DNA of 64,000 bases from Entomortierella parvispora (taxonomy: Eukaryota > Mortierellomycota > Mortierellomycetes > Mortierellales > Mortierellaceae): NCBI GenBank assembly GCA_963573315.1, contig OY752140.1, forward strand, positions 2,356,001 through 2,420,000, given 5' to 3'. Of the stretch, positions 22,887 to 33,727 are shown piece after piece. The notes beneath the pieces were generated by a model that searched no databases, was not told where the DNA came from, and saw only the letters and a list, made by a program, of their open reading frames with translations. Each line of letters opens with the position of its first letter. Positions within the stretch are counted from its first letter, which is position 1. The translations under genes and the position numbers were made by a program.

Positions 22887-25800
22887 ATCCTACCGAGGAT
22901 TGGATCTTAGGCCACGTCCTCGCTACGCCTACCCCTCCGGGCCAGCCCGCACTTCCTCGTTACTGTCTCCTCATTCCTATTACCGTTCACCTTCCTGACC
23001 GACCCCCTGTCAAGACCAATGCTCTCCTCGATTCGGGCGCACAAAAATCCTTTGTTGACGCCGCATTTATCAAAAAATTATCTCTACCAACCTCGGAACT
23101 CAATCACCCTGTCCGTTTACATATGGCGGATGGCTCCCCAAGCACCTCGGGCCCCGTCACCAAGACCTGTCCTTTGAGTTTCACTATCTCAGACTCCCAT
23201 CATGAGACCCTCAATTGCCACGTCACCTCTCTTCAGACCCATGCTGTTATCCTTGGAATTGACTGGTTACACATCCACAACCCTCATATCCATTGGAAAA
23301 AGCACTTAGTTTCTTTTCGTGATGAACACTGCAATAAACGTTGCCTTTCTCATTACTCTCCTGATTTATCTATTGAAAATCTTGATCTTGATCTTGACTC
23401 TATTGATGTAGAGTCTTCTGACCTTTCTGTTGATGACTTGTACTCGTTACAACTCGTTTCTTTGTTCTGCCGCGATCTTGAAGCGATCCGCGAGCACTCT
23501 GACCCCTCTCTGTCCTTGAATTCTGTTGATGAAAAACCTGTCCCTGTCCTGCCTCCGGAGTATGCTGACTTTGCTGCTCTCTTCAAAGACCGCGCGATTG
23601 GCACTCTGCCGCCTCATCGCTCTTTTGACCACTCCATCGTTCTTGAGCCGGATGCCACCGCTCCCTTTGGTCCTCTGTATAACTTATCTGAAAAGGAGCT
23701 TGAAGCTCTTCGAGAATTCCTTGATGACAATCTGAAAAAGGGTTTTATCCGCCACTCTGAATCCCCTGCCGGGGCTCCTGTCCTCTTTGTACCCAAGAAA
23801 AACAAAGAACTCCGTATGTGTGTCGACTATCGCGCGCTGAACAAGTTGACCATCAAGAACCGCTGCCCCTTACCGCTCATTGCAGAAACCTTGGAACGCC
23901 TCCGCTCCGCCAAGATTTTTACGAAATTGGACCTGAAGGGTGCATATAATTTAATTCGTATCGCCGAAGGAGACGAGTGGAAGACGGCGTTTAGGACACG
24001 TTATGGTCATTTCGAGTTTTTGGTCATGCCCTTTGGTCTTTGCAACGCACCCGCTACGTTCCAAGCTTTTCTCAATGACGTCCTCCGTGAGTGCTTGGAC
24101 ACGGTCGTGGTCATCTATTTGGATGACATCCTAATCTACTCTCAAGACAAGGCAACTCACACCGCCGATGTACGCCGTGTCCTGCAACTCTTGTCCGATG
24201 CCCAACTTCAAGTTAACCTCGAGAAGTGCGAATTTGGCGTCGAAAAAGTCGAATTCTTAGGTTACATCATCTCACCCGATGGTGTCTCCATGGATCCCGC
24301 CAAGGTTGAGGTGATCACCTCTTGGGCTGTCCCTACCTGCGTCCGCGACATCCAAGTCTTCCTTGGGTTTGCCAACTTTTATCGTCGCTTTATCAAGAAG
24401 TTTTCCAAGCTGGTGGGACCAATGACGCGCTTCCTCAAGAAAGGCGTCCCGTTCAAGTGGGACTCCGCCGCCCAAACCGCTTTTGATGCCCTCAAGCTCG
24501 CGTTTAGCTCTGAACCAATGCTGGTTCACTTTGATCCTTCCCGTCCTTGTGTCTTGGAACCAGATGCTTCCAAGTTTGCCCTCGGCAATGTGTGCAGCCA
24601 GCCTGATGATGATGGTGTGCTCCATCCTGTCGCTTTCTATTCTCGTTCGCTGACGCCGCCGGAGCGCAATTATCATATCCATGATACCGAATTATTGGCT
24701 GTCATCGAGGGTCTGGAACATTGGCGCCACTATTTTGTTTACTCTGAACACCCTGCTCTTGTCCTTACAGACCACAAGAACCTAGAGTACTTTTCTGAGA
24801 AGCGTGCTCTGAGTGAACGCCAAATCCGCTATGCCGAACGACTGTCCAAGTTTAAGGTTGTTCTTGCCTACCGCCCTGGTGTCCACAATGGCGCCGCTGA
24901 CGCTCTCTCCCGCATGTACACTCCTGAAGAGGGGGAAGGTCCAGTGCACGACGCCATCTTGCCGATGCCCATTTCGCTTAGCTCATTCACAGTCGCAGCA
25001 ATTGACGAAGTACTCCGGGTTGGCAACGCTGAAGACCTTGTCAATCGTATCAAAGAAGGGTATCAAGACGATGATACCGTCATGGAGATCTTGGATCAGT
25101 CACGCGATAATCCCGAGACCAACCCTGAGTACCGCTTCGAGGATGGAGTCCTGTTCTTCAACGGTCGGATTGTAGTCCCTGATGATAAGGCTCTGCAACG
25201 AGATATTCTCTCCACCTGTCACGACGATCCTGCTGCTGGACATGGTGGAATTGCAAAGACATTTGAACTGGTCAGCCGCACTTATCACTGGCCACGTATG
25301 AGAGACTTTGTCAAGTCTTTCGTGTTAACCTGTGACGCCTGCCAACGGAACAAGACTTCTCACCACAAGCCCTTTGGACTCCTTCAGTCTCTGCCGATCC
25401 CTGAGAGCCCTTGGTCTTCGATATCAATGGATTTTATTGTTCAACTACCTGACTCCAAAGGTTACACTGCTATCTTGGTGGTCGTGGATCGCCTCACAAA
25501 AATGGCACACTTCATTCCAACCACCGACGATGTCAACGCAAGTGACACTTTGGATCTGTTCCTGTCCCGAGTTTTTGCCTACCATGGCCTGCCAGATGAC
25601 ATCGTATCGGACCGAGGCTCTGTATTCACCTCTACGTTCATGCAGTCTGCGATGGAAGCGCTGGGGATCACCCAGAATCTGTCAACGGCCTATCACCCAC
25701 AGACCGATGGACAGACTGAACGTACGAATGCCACTCTGGAACAATACCTCCGCTGTTTCACAAGCTACCAACAAGACGATTGGAGCAATCATTTACCCAT

Positions 25801-26256
25801 GGCCGAGCTCTGCTACAACAATTCCGTGCAAGCAACCACAAAACAAACTCCGTTCTTTGCTCACCAAGGATACCACCCCCGCTTCAGTGTGAAGGTCCCT
25901 CGAGTTGCAGTCAGTAGCCCCTTCGCCAAGGACCGCCTCCAGGAGTTGAAGCGTATCCAAGAAGACTTGCAGTTCCATATCAAGTCGGCACTAGAGAACC
26001 AAGAGCGCCACTACAACAAGCGCTTTACCCCTCAGCCGAACTTCGCTATAGGAGACCTCGTCATGTTGAAACGTAACAATATCAAGACCACCCGACCTTC
26101 AAACAAGTTGGATGTTAAGAACCTGGGTCCGTTCAAGATCACCGAAGTAGTCAACTCTCGATCGGTCCGCCTTCAGCTCCCGACCACTATGGCCCGTCTT
26201 CATCCTGTTTTCCATGTCTCTCTTTTGGAGCCCTACCGCGCCAACACAATACCCGG
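22865..26256 (+). pseudogene. A1 Pol, protease to integrase, interrupted by B1
   Basis: Pol of a Ty3/Gypsy chromovirus, here broken only by the B1 insertion; its last part is at 40773-41019 and the frame closes exactly (1,213 codons) if B1 and one CCGG copy are ignored. Protease LLDSGA (Asp 56); reverse transcriptase with YLDD at 418-421; RNase H around 564 (LEPDAS, DTELLAV, TDHKNLE, ADALSR); integrase zinc finger H-H-C-C (about 784-830) and D-D-E in MDFIVQLP, SDRGSVF and TERTNA; then a GPF module (LGPFKITEV). It lacks the 11-bp deletion that breaks A2 and A3 Pol, so it preserves the ancestral frame. Translation now runs into the B1 LTR and stops. Confidence 0.95.
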
Positions 26257-27298
26257 TGTGGTGTAGTGGATCCAGGTCCCAGATCCACGCGAGCGAGATA
26301 GAGAGAGTTATTTTTAGTATTTAGTTATTTTTTTATTTTTGTTCCTGTTTTCTGTTTTCTATAAAAAAGGGAGCAAAGTCCACTTTGCTCCTGGTTGCCT
26401 TTTCCCCTTACGATTCCCTCCTGTACCTTGTTGATCACCAGAACACCTCCCTTCTGCTCGTATCTGTCTCGCAGTTACCCTTGGCGTTGCTGCAATATTC
26501 AACCCCATCAGCCTTTGGACGCCGTTGCAATATACGAATCCCTGGGCCTTGACTGTTCCCTGGATATCCCCCAGACCTTTTGTGTTCCCTTGATCCTCCC
26601 TGCCCACTCTCGCAGCATATCCATCCGTGTGCCAGCCCTCCTTGATCAAGTCCTGTACCGCCCTCCGATCGCTCCGTAGGATCACCTGGACCCTCGCCTA
26701 TCCGATATCAATTGGCCATTTGCGAGGTATACTTACGATGTCATATCTCTTCTGAGTGGACCTGTTATGATCTTGGCAACCCACCCTGAGGCCTTCATTG
26801 GTGCTTGGGGACCAACCATCCTCCTCGTTATATCTCGGAGTCTCCTCTGAACCCTCAGTTAGGCGACCTTGTCCCCTTTCCCAGATAGAATCTCCTTTGC
26901 CTTGCTTTACTGACTAGATCCCATCCCATCCCCTGTGTTGTTATTAGTATAGTATAGTCGCCGTCGTGCTCTTAGCCTTGTAGTCTTTGTTCTCCTGTTT
27001 GGATCCCGTTAGGACCTGCCTGCTCTTCGGTATGTGGTCCTTGGTTTTCATCCAGTTCGTTCTACTTATCTTTTGATCCCTTTGCTGACTCTCTCTCCTT
27101 CCTGTTTATCTCCAGTACTATCTCCTTGAGACTGTATCTGATCATACAACAGCGTTGTGCCTGATCCCTGTGGCCCTGAGAGCAAAGTCCCTATCAACTG
27201 TAAGCGACGATTTTTGTTAGTCATCTTTCTTCTCGTTATCAATTTCGCTTCCAGCTCATTGCTGACCTTAGACTATACTTACATTAGACAACATCACA
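26257..27298 (+). repeat. 5' LTR of B1
   Basis: 1,042 bp, TGTGGTGTAG...ACATCACA. Contains TATAAAAAA at 26360, the 22-bp palindrome at 26370-26391, and an intron-like GTAAGC...GCTGACCTTAG segment at 27200-27271. Confidence 0.95.
27200..27271 (+). other. Intron-like segment in the U5 part of the family B LTR
   Basis: 72 bp with a GTAAGC donor, a GCTGAC branch-like site near the end and a CTTAG acceptor, all typical of fungal introns, in the untranslated leader upstream of gag. Present in all family B LTRs here. Splicing would separate mRNA from full-length genomic RNA; this is speculative without RNA data. Confidence 0.3.
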
Positions 27299-27433
27299 CC
27301 CGAAGCCAATTTGGTGGAGAACCTGGGCAAAAAACAAGCTCAACCGTCTGAGATTAAAAGAAGGCTCTGATCATTCGAGAACAACTAGTGTCCCACATTT
27401 GAATCCAGCCCCACCCTGACAAACCAATCAACC

Positions 27434-28897
27434 ATGTCAGACAACGCCAGTAGTCAGGAACAACCATCCCCTGTGTTGGTCGATATGCGTATGGAAGGAG
27501 AAGTCCCGAACCACCTTCTCAACCAACCGCTGGATTCTACGACAGGCGGCCCCAATCACTTCGTGGCCACGGAAAGAGAGGAGAGAGTCATTGAGAATGC
27601 AGTAAACCGGATCCTGAGAAGAATCGAGTTAATGACTGCAAACCAACATCCGAGATACGCGCAACCCTTCGACTCAGCCCCAGAAGCGGAGGAGCATTCT
27701 CCCCAACAACAATTTAGACCGAACACGAGATCACCCAACCTACGAGATGACGGAGCCCGTGAACCATGGGACCATCAATATCAGGATGCCCCCAGAGCGC
27801 ATATGTCGCACATGGATTTCAAGGACAGAAAAGAGCCACGCGTTTGCTCGCACGGAAAGTTCAATCCAAAAAAGCACAAGGCAGAGGTATGGTTACGACA
27901 ATATCAACTATGGGCTGGTACTCAATTCACCAACCTCAGCCCTGAGGCGCGTATTTCAAGAACCGTCGAGTCCTTTGGAGCTTCGATGGGGACCGACGAG
28001 ACCCAATCCTGGTTTGTCCAACTCCTCCAAGCGACTCCCCGAGCTTACCCTGAGGCCATTTACCGAGACTTCCGTCAAACCTTCATGTCCGTTCGCGATC
28101 AACTATTATCGGGTTCCCTAGTCTTGCTAGACAAGTGCAAACAAACCAAGAAGGAATCAGTGAAAGCATTTAACAACCGCTTCTCTATCCTGAACCGCCA
28201 ATATCTGGAGGCAACACTTCAAGGACAAGGGGTATATGACGAGGCAGGCGTTCGAAGGGCTTATCTCAAGAATCTCTTCTTACCGGACATCGCCAGGAGG
28301 ATTCACCACGGGGACAACCTAGATTGGATGATGACCCAGGCCGACAAATGTGCCCTCAAGATGTACGAGCTGTATTTAGCCCGCCATGATGACAAATCGG
28401 ACGAATCAAGCGATGAGGAAGAATCACCCGAAGACGAGGATGAAGCCGAAGCTAGCAGCACCATTAAGAAGACTCCCACCGATGATAGAAAGACGACCGG
28501 GGCCAAATCCACGACTGTCACAACCTCCAGGGCTGGTACTACCTCGACAACTACCAACAAGGATAAGACCGACCTGAAGAACTCTGTATCCAAGGACGAG
28601 TTTGATCACCTCTCTCGAGAAATGGAACGCATGAAGATTCTTATCAGCAAGGGTAATCGATCCATCCCTAGGCCCGCCGGGCCTCCCACCACTCGATACT
28701 CTGGCGAGAAGAGTGCCCCGGAGGTTAGACAATGCTACAATTGTCAGCAGACAGGGCATTTAGCACGAGACTGTCCTGCTCCGAAGACAAACCAGACTCT
28801 GTTGGTTGAGTCCATGATTGACAACGGTATTGGCGTGGAAGACTTCAACGTTCGCTGTTACTACTTTGGATACGTTGAGGTTGAGATGGATTTTTAG
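27434..28897 (+). CDS. B1 Gag (487 residues)
   Basis: Structural precursor of family B. Capsid-like region at about residues 130-330, an acidic Ser/Glu/Asp tract (about 318-345), a Thr-rich linker, and one zinc knuckle C434-x2-C437-x4-H442-x4-C447 (CYNCQQTGHLARDC). It is followed by about 40 residues ending at TAG. The ATG at 27434 follows a 135-bp leader after the LTR. The end overlaps the pol frame. B2 and B3 carry nearly the same sequence. Confidence 0.92.
   Translation: MSDNASSQEQPSPVLVDMRMEGEVPNHLLNQPLDSTTGGPNHFVATEREERVIENAVNRILRRIELMTANQHPRYAQPFDSAPEAEEHSPQQQFRPNTRSPNLRDDGAREPWDHQYQDAPRAHMSHMDFKDRKEPRVCSHGKFNPKKHKAEVWLRQYQLWAGTQFTNLSPEARISRTVESFGASMGTDETQSWFVQLLQATPRAYPEAIYRDFRQTFMSVRDQLLSGSLVLLDKCKQTKKESVKAFNNRFSILNRQYLEATLQGQGVYDEAGVRRAYLKNLFLPDIARRIHHGDNLDWMMTQADKCALKMYELYLARHDDKSDESSDEEESPEDEDEAEASSTIKKTPTDDRKTTGAKSTTVTTSRAGTTSTTTNKDKTDLKNSVSKDEFDHLSREMERMKILISKGNRSIPRPAGPPTTRYSGEKSAPEVRQCYNCQQTGHLARDCPAPKTNQTLLVESMIDNGIGVEDFNVRCYYFGYVEVEMDF
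28885..28897 (+). promoter_or_regulatory. B1 gag/pol overlap with G GAT TTT slippery candidate
   Basis: Gag ends ATG GAT TTT TAG while pol opens at 28885 in the -1 frame (GAT GGA TTT TTA GAA). G GAT TTT immediately precedes the gag stop. It resembles the G GAU UUA heptamer of the MMTV pro/pol junction. A -1 slip would give an in-frame Gag-Pol; the first pol ATG lies well downstream. Confidence 0.6.
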
Positions 28898-31800
28898 AAG
28901 GGGACCATGGAACTACTCCAAGCCATGAACCCCCTGACCCTATCCATGGAGAAACGTTAGAAGAAGAAGAAGCAAACGTGTTGGTAGCAGCTCGCTCCTC
29001 CCCACGCAATCCAACCAACTCATTACCTTACGCAAAAGCACCGCCGCCTAGAGGTATACCCCGACCGACCGCTTCCGCCCAGGTCCTAAAGCAACCCCCG
29101 GCTTTGACCAACCGCCTCGGCCCTCCCAGCATGCATCGCCCGAAGACCATTCAACATGCTGAATCCAAGACATCCACGATGGATGTAGATCCTCCTTCTC
29201 GACGAGAGATGATGACCGCCGTCGAGATCCCTGTCCGTCCCAAGAGTAATGTGACGTTTGCGGTCGAGGGCCCATCTGCTGCGGAAAACCTGGCCCGGCT
29301 CGAACGTACAATCGCTGCCCAGAACGCAATCAAGGCGCAGAGGGACAATGGACAAGCCAAGAGAGATGAGAAGGAGGAGGATGAGGTGGATGGAGGCTTG
29401 CGAAGGATGATGGTTCCCCCGAGGGAGGGTCGAAAAGCAATGGCGGCAAGAAAAGTGAATGGAGATGGAGATGCTGGCCCGAGCATGAGTGCGTCAGCAG
29501 GACCGAAGAACACTTGGGACGAAAAAGACCGAGCTAAGCCACCCCCGCACACTGGAACAAAAAAGAAATCAGAGAGCAGCAAGAGCCAAAAAGGGAAAGA
29601 GGACAGCAAAAAAGGGACGGACAAGAAAAAGAAATCTGGCCGGACACGCGAGTCGGACGAGGCATTTCTAAAGTCTCTTCCCAACCCCATCGTCTTGCAG
29701 TTGAACCAACAGCCGTTTGACATCCGTCAGTGCTTAAGGACCACTAAGGTTGAGGGTCTTACCATCGGTCAACTAATGGAGTTATCCCCCAGCATCCGCC
29801 GAACCGTTCAAGCATCGTTGAAGACTGTACCGCGTGAGGAGCGAATTTTACTCAGTGAAGAATATCCGTCCCTGCCCCTCGGGGAGTCTGAAGCGGAAGA
29901 GTTGCGTGTATTTTTGAATCGTGTTGAACGATCAAAGACAGACACTCATGGATTCCGAGCCGCAATTATGGGAACCAAGTGCGATATCTTACTTGATGGA
30001 GGATCTTGCGTCAATGTCATCCGTCGCGGGTTCTTGGAGCAGATTGGCATCACCAACCACACTCCATATTCATCGTTTACTTTGAAAGGGTTGACGGGGA
30101 ATGCAGGCGTGGCTGGAGAGGCACCGAGCGTGCCTATCGATATCCAAGGTATCATGATCCCGGCCGGTTGTGTGATCGTCGAGTCCGTCGACTTCAATAT
30201 TCTGTTGGGTCGTCCTTTCCTTGAAGCCTGTGGAGGATATACAGATTGGGCCACCGCCGTTACTAGTTTGCAAATACAAGGCTTCAAGATCGTGATCGAT
30301 GGACGTGCTCGAACCACCCCGAAAGTCTCTCGTCTCCCCATCCAAGATAAACAACAGGACCCGGTGATAGAAACAAGTGAAGAGGGTGACACCGACGGTT
30401 CATCAGACGAGTCGGACACAGATGAGGAGGATTCTTCGACCGACGACAAAGAAAACGACGACGAAGGGTATGCCCTACTCATTCGAAGCATTCAGGAGGG
30501 CAAGGTTGAGCGGACTGATGCGCGACAACTCAAGAAGGACGATGAGAATGAGGAGATCGTCAATTGTTGGTTCTTGCGCGCCGTCTTCCCTGATCCCCCT
30601 GCTTTGGATGGACGACAACCCACCTCTTGTTTGTCAATTTCAGATTCTTCGGATACGGCCTCATCGAAGATCAGCGATCCTATGTTTGATGCGGCCCCGA
30701 TAATGGTCAACAATTCATACGGATTTCATTTGGAGGCTCCCCGCTGTCGTGATCGTTTGACTAACACCCCGGTCATATTGTTGCCCGGCCTGGAGGAGCG
30801 ATCAGTATACGTGGGAGATATCCAAGAGGTTCACGACAACTTGCCTGAAATCCAACGCATTTTTCAGGAGCACCAGGAGTGTTTTCCCAAGGAAGGGGAG
30901 ATGTCTAGGACGTTGGATGCAGATATGTTGGAAGCCCCTGCCTCTTTTCACCTCAAACCTGGGTCCAAATTTCCGCGCGCATATAACAAAAAATACTCGC
31001 CCGGACAAATTGCGACCTTGTGCGAGTATCGAGACCAGATGGTCAGGGCTGGAAAAATGAGGCGATCTGGCTCACCTGCTTCTTGCAACCCTCTCCTGAT
31101 TCAGAAGAAGGATGGATCTTATCGGGTGTGCATTAATTTTATCCCTGTCAACAAATTAATTGCCCCCATGGCCTGGCCCTTACCGGACCCTATCACTGAG
31201 ATATACAAGCTGCAAGGATGCGAATTCTTATCTTTTTGGGATTGCAAGGACGGATACCTCCAATCGCCCATTGCCGAAGACAGTCGCTTTCTCACCGCCG
31301 TTGCTTTCCCAGACGGACTGTACGAGTACAATGTATTACCGATGGGCCTCATTGACTCCATGCAATGGTACACTCGACACATGGGCGAGGTCTTTAATTC
31401 TATCAAGGATCGACTCAGCAATTTTGTGGACGACATGGCTACCGGAGATGCCAAATTCCCCCTTCATTTTCGGACTGTGGAAGAAGTGTTGGTGCGGATG
31501 GATGAGTTCAATGGATCGTTCTCTGGCAAGAAATCAGCATTTTTTGTGAAGCAGCGCGAGTTTTTGGGACGGATCGTCGGGAATGATCATATCTCGGCCG
31601 ACCCAAAGAAGCTATCCAAGATGGAATATTGGCCGGTTCCGCAAAATGTGACAGAGTTGCGCGGATTTGTCGGGTTTGCCTTATTCCTCTGCGATTTCAT
31701 ATCCAACTTTTCTGCCATGGCTGCTCCACTCTTCCCGCTGTACAAATTGCACAAGGATCCCAAGGCCTTTGTCGACAAATGGTTGTCAGACCCCAAGTAT

Positions 31801-33630
31801 ACAGAAGCCTTTCGTGCCATTCAAATCGCTCTGGTTACTGCTCCGGTTTTGGTCATGATGGATCATAGACGCCCAGTTATTATTTCGGCCGACACCTCAG
31901 ATTTTGCTTCTGGCCATGTAATTGCACACTGTCTGCACCCCGAAGATGATGAGCGGATTGATATCCATGTCAAGTATCAGCCGATAGTGTTTGGGAGCCG
32001 AAAATTATCTGGGGCCGAGTCAAGATATTTCGCCACTGAGCGTGAGCTGTTAGGATTGGTGTACTGCTTAACCAAGCATAGCCATCTGTTGGAGGGAAAG
32101 GAGATTCATGTCTTCATCGATCATCGAGCGTTGTTATATCTGCACAACCTCTCTTCCAAAAGTGCACGCCTCACTCGATGGACCTTCATCATTGCTCAGT
32201 TCAGGATCACCATCCACCATCGTCCGGGGCGAGATATGAAAGACTCGGATCCGCTCTCCCGTATTCATCATAAGAACATCACGGGTGAAGATTTGCCAGA
32301 CATAGGAATGGAGGATGCAATGGAGATGGAGGAGAACAAGCGGCTCATGAGGACTATGCTGATTTCAGAGGATCAGGAGCCTTTTGTTTCGATTGTGGCA
32401 GCTTTGCAAGGGGACCCATTGACATATTTGGATAAGGTCACTAGGGGGAAGATCATGAGCATGCTTCCCAAGTACTTTGTCACTCAAGGGCGTTTATTTA
32501 AACGCACATCTGGTGGTAGCCCACGCCAGTATGTACCACCAGGTGAAGTTTTGAGCGTGCTGGAGAACACTCATGGATCTACTGTCATGGGTCATCTCGG
32601 AGTGGTCGCAACATATACACTCATTGCCGAAGGGTACTTCTGGCCGGGCATGTACGCAGACGTTAAGAAGCACCTTTCGACTTGCGACGCTTGTCAACGC
32701 TTTCAAACGCGCGATCCAACACGATATCGTTTCCATCGTTTGCCGCCACCTCAAACGATCTTCCATACCTTGGGCCTGGATGCAGTTGGACCCTTACCGA
32801 TGTCTAATGGCAAGCGGTTTGTTTTGAATATGGTGGATTATCTCTCTGGATGGGTTGTATCTGTCGCCCTTGCTTCTTTAGCAGGAAATATTATCGTCCG
32901 GACTGTAGAAAAGCATTGGGCTCGACAATATGGATACCCCCATCGCATCATCACGGACAATGGATCATCTCTATCCGCGGGAGCCTTCAAGGAGTGGTGT
33001 ATCAATCATGAAATCGATCTCGACCCTGCTTCTGCATATCATCCAGAGACCAATGGAATGGTGGAGCGATATAACGGTTTTATGGTACGACAATTGGCTC
33101 GTATCATTCAGCATGATGGTTTGGCTGAGAGTGCCTGGGCTACTATCTTGGACCGTGTTACATGGACTTGGAGAACTCAGATCAAGCAGACTAGAGGCGT
33201 ATCTCCTTTCGAAATCCTCTTTGGTCAACGAGCTCGCCTCCCATGGGATATAGATCACACTCGGAAGATGGATATGAATGAACGCGAGGAAGTCGACGAG
33301 GAGAGACGTGAGATCTTGGAAGTTTTGCGTGCTGAAGTTCATCAGAGGATTATTAATGAACACAAGTGGTCCACTGAAGCTGCTGATCTACCCCTCCCTC
33401 GGAAATATGAGGTCGGAGACGAGGTCTTGGTCCATCAGTCCGCACTTCTGAAGCAATGGAGTGGCAAGCTATCACCTCGTTGGAAGGGCCCTTTAACCAT
33501 CTTCGAAGCTTTGCCTGGAGGTGCCTATCGATTGGGCGAGAAGGTTGAGGGGCAATGGCATCGATATTTTGGAGGTCGCCCTGTCAACCATGCTCGTCTT
33601 AAGCCTTACAAACGTGACACCCAGGATTAA
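28885..33630 (+). CDS. B1 Pol (about 1,581 codons in the -1 frame of gag)
   Basis: Polyprotein of a Ty3/Gypsy element without a recognisable chromodomain. A long low-complexity N-terminal linker (about 30-260, Lys/Glu-rich) precedes the protease ILLDGGSCVNVI (Asp about 371, Gly in place of the usual Ser/Thr). Reverse transcriptase has FVDD at about 847-850; RNase H has SADTSDF (about 1002), TERELL and DHRALL; integrase has the zinc finger HGSTVMGH...CDACQ (about 1230-1272) and D-D-E in LDAVGP, TDNGSS and MVERYN; a GPLTIFEALPGG module and a short tail end it. The frame is open throughout. Expression is probably as Gag-Pol by frameshift, because no ATG sits at the frame's start. Confidence 0.92.
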   Translation, partial: DGFLEGDHGTTPSHEPPDPIHGETLEEEEANVLVAARSSPRNPTNSLPYAKAPPPRGIPRPTASAQVLKQPPALTNRLGPPSMHRPKTIQHAESKTSTMDVDPPSRREMMTAVEIPVRPKSNVTFAVEGPSAAENLARLERTIAAQNAIKAQRDNGQAKRDEKEEDEVDGGLRRMMVPPREGRKAMAARKVNGDGDAGPSMSASAGPKNTWDEKDRAKPPPHTGTKKKSESSKSQKGKEDSKKGTDKKKKSGRTRESDEAFLKSLPNPIVLQLNQQPFDIRQCLRTTKVEGLTIGQLMELSPSIRRTVQASLKTVPREERILLSEEYPSLPLGESEAEELRVFLNRVERSKTDTHGFRAAIMGTKCDILLDGGSCVNVIRRGFLEQIGITNHTPYSSFTLKGLTGNAGVAGEAPSVPIDIQGIMIPAGCVIVESVDFNILLGRPFLEACGGYTDWATAVTSLQIQGFKIVIDGRARTTPKVSRLPIQDKQQDPVIETSEEGDTDGSSDESDTDEEDSSTDDKENDDEGYALLIRSIQEGKVERTDARQLKKDDENEEIVNCWFLRAVFPDPPALDGRQPTSCLSISDSSDTASSKISDPMFDAAPIMVNNSYGFHLEAPRCRDRLTNTPVILLPGLEERSVYVGDIQEVHDNLPEIQRIFQEHQECFPKEGEMSRTLDADMLEAPASFHLKPGSKFPRAYNKKYSPGQIATLCEYRDQMVRAGKMRRSGSPASCNPLLIQKKDGSYRVCINFIPVNKLIAPMAWPLPDPITEIYKLQGCEFLSFWDCKDGYLQSPIAEDSRFLTAVAFPDGLYEYNVLPMGLIDSMQWYTRHMGEVFNSIKDRLSNFVDDMATGDAKFPLHFRTVEEVLVRMDEFNGSFSGKKSAFFVKQREFLGRIVGNDHISADPKKLSKMEYWPVPQNVTELRGFVGFALFLCDFISNFSAMAAPLFPLYKLHKDPKAFVDKWLSDPKYTEAFRAIQIALVTAPVLVMMDHRRPVIISADTSDFASGHVIAHCLHPEDDERIDIHVKYQPIVFGSRKLSGAESRYFATERELLGLVYCLTKHSHLLEGKEIHVFIDHRALLYLHNLSSKSARLTRWTFIIAQFRITIHHRPGRDMKDSDPLSRIHHKNITGEDLPDIGMEDAMEMEENKRLMRTMLISEDQEPFVSIVAALQGDPLTYLDKVTRGKIMSMLPKYFVTQGRLFKRTSGGSPRQYVPPGEVLSVLENTHGSTVMGHLGVVATYTLIAEGYFWPGMYADVKKHLSTCDACQRFQTRDPTRYRFHRLPPPQTIFHTLGLDAVGPLPMSNGKRFVLNMVDYLSGWVVSVALASLAGNIIVRTVEKHWARQYGYPHRIITDNGSSLSAGAFKEWCINHEIDLDPASAYHPETNGMVERYNGFMVRQLARIIQHDGLAESAWATILDRVTWTWRTQIKQTRGVSPFEILFGQRARLPWDIDHTRKMDMNEREEVDEERREILEVLRAEVHQRIINEHKWSTEAADLPLPRKYEVGDEVLVHQSALLKQWSGKLSPRWKGPLTIFEALPGGAYRLGEKVEGQWHRYFGGRPVNHARLKPYKRDTQD

Positions 33631-33727
33631 ATAGATCTGGAGGACGCCTTTGGGGATCAGCTTCCCTAGAGACACTCGCTGGCTTGCTCTCACATAAGAC
33701 GATGTGAGAAAGAGACCCTGGGATCGG

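Noticed and set aside
23123-26266. A1 pol starting at ATG 23123 as an independent protein
   Set aside because: The protease active site (LLDSGA at about 23030) lies upstream of this ATG in the same open frame.
28978-33630. Family B pol starting at the GTG at 28978
   Set aside because: GTG starts are not expected for a nuclear fungal gene. The frame is open back to 28885 and overlaps gag, so a -1 frameshift is the better explanation.
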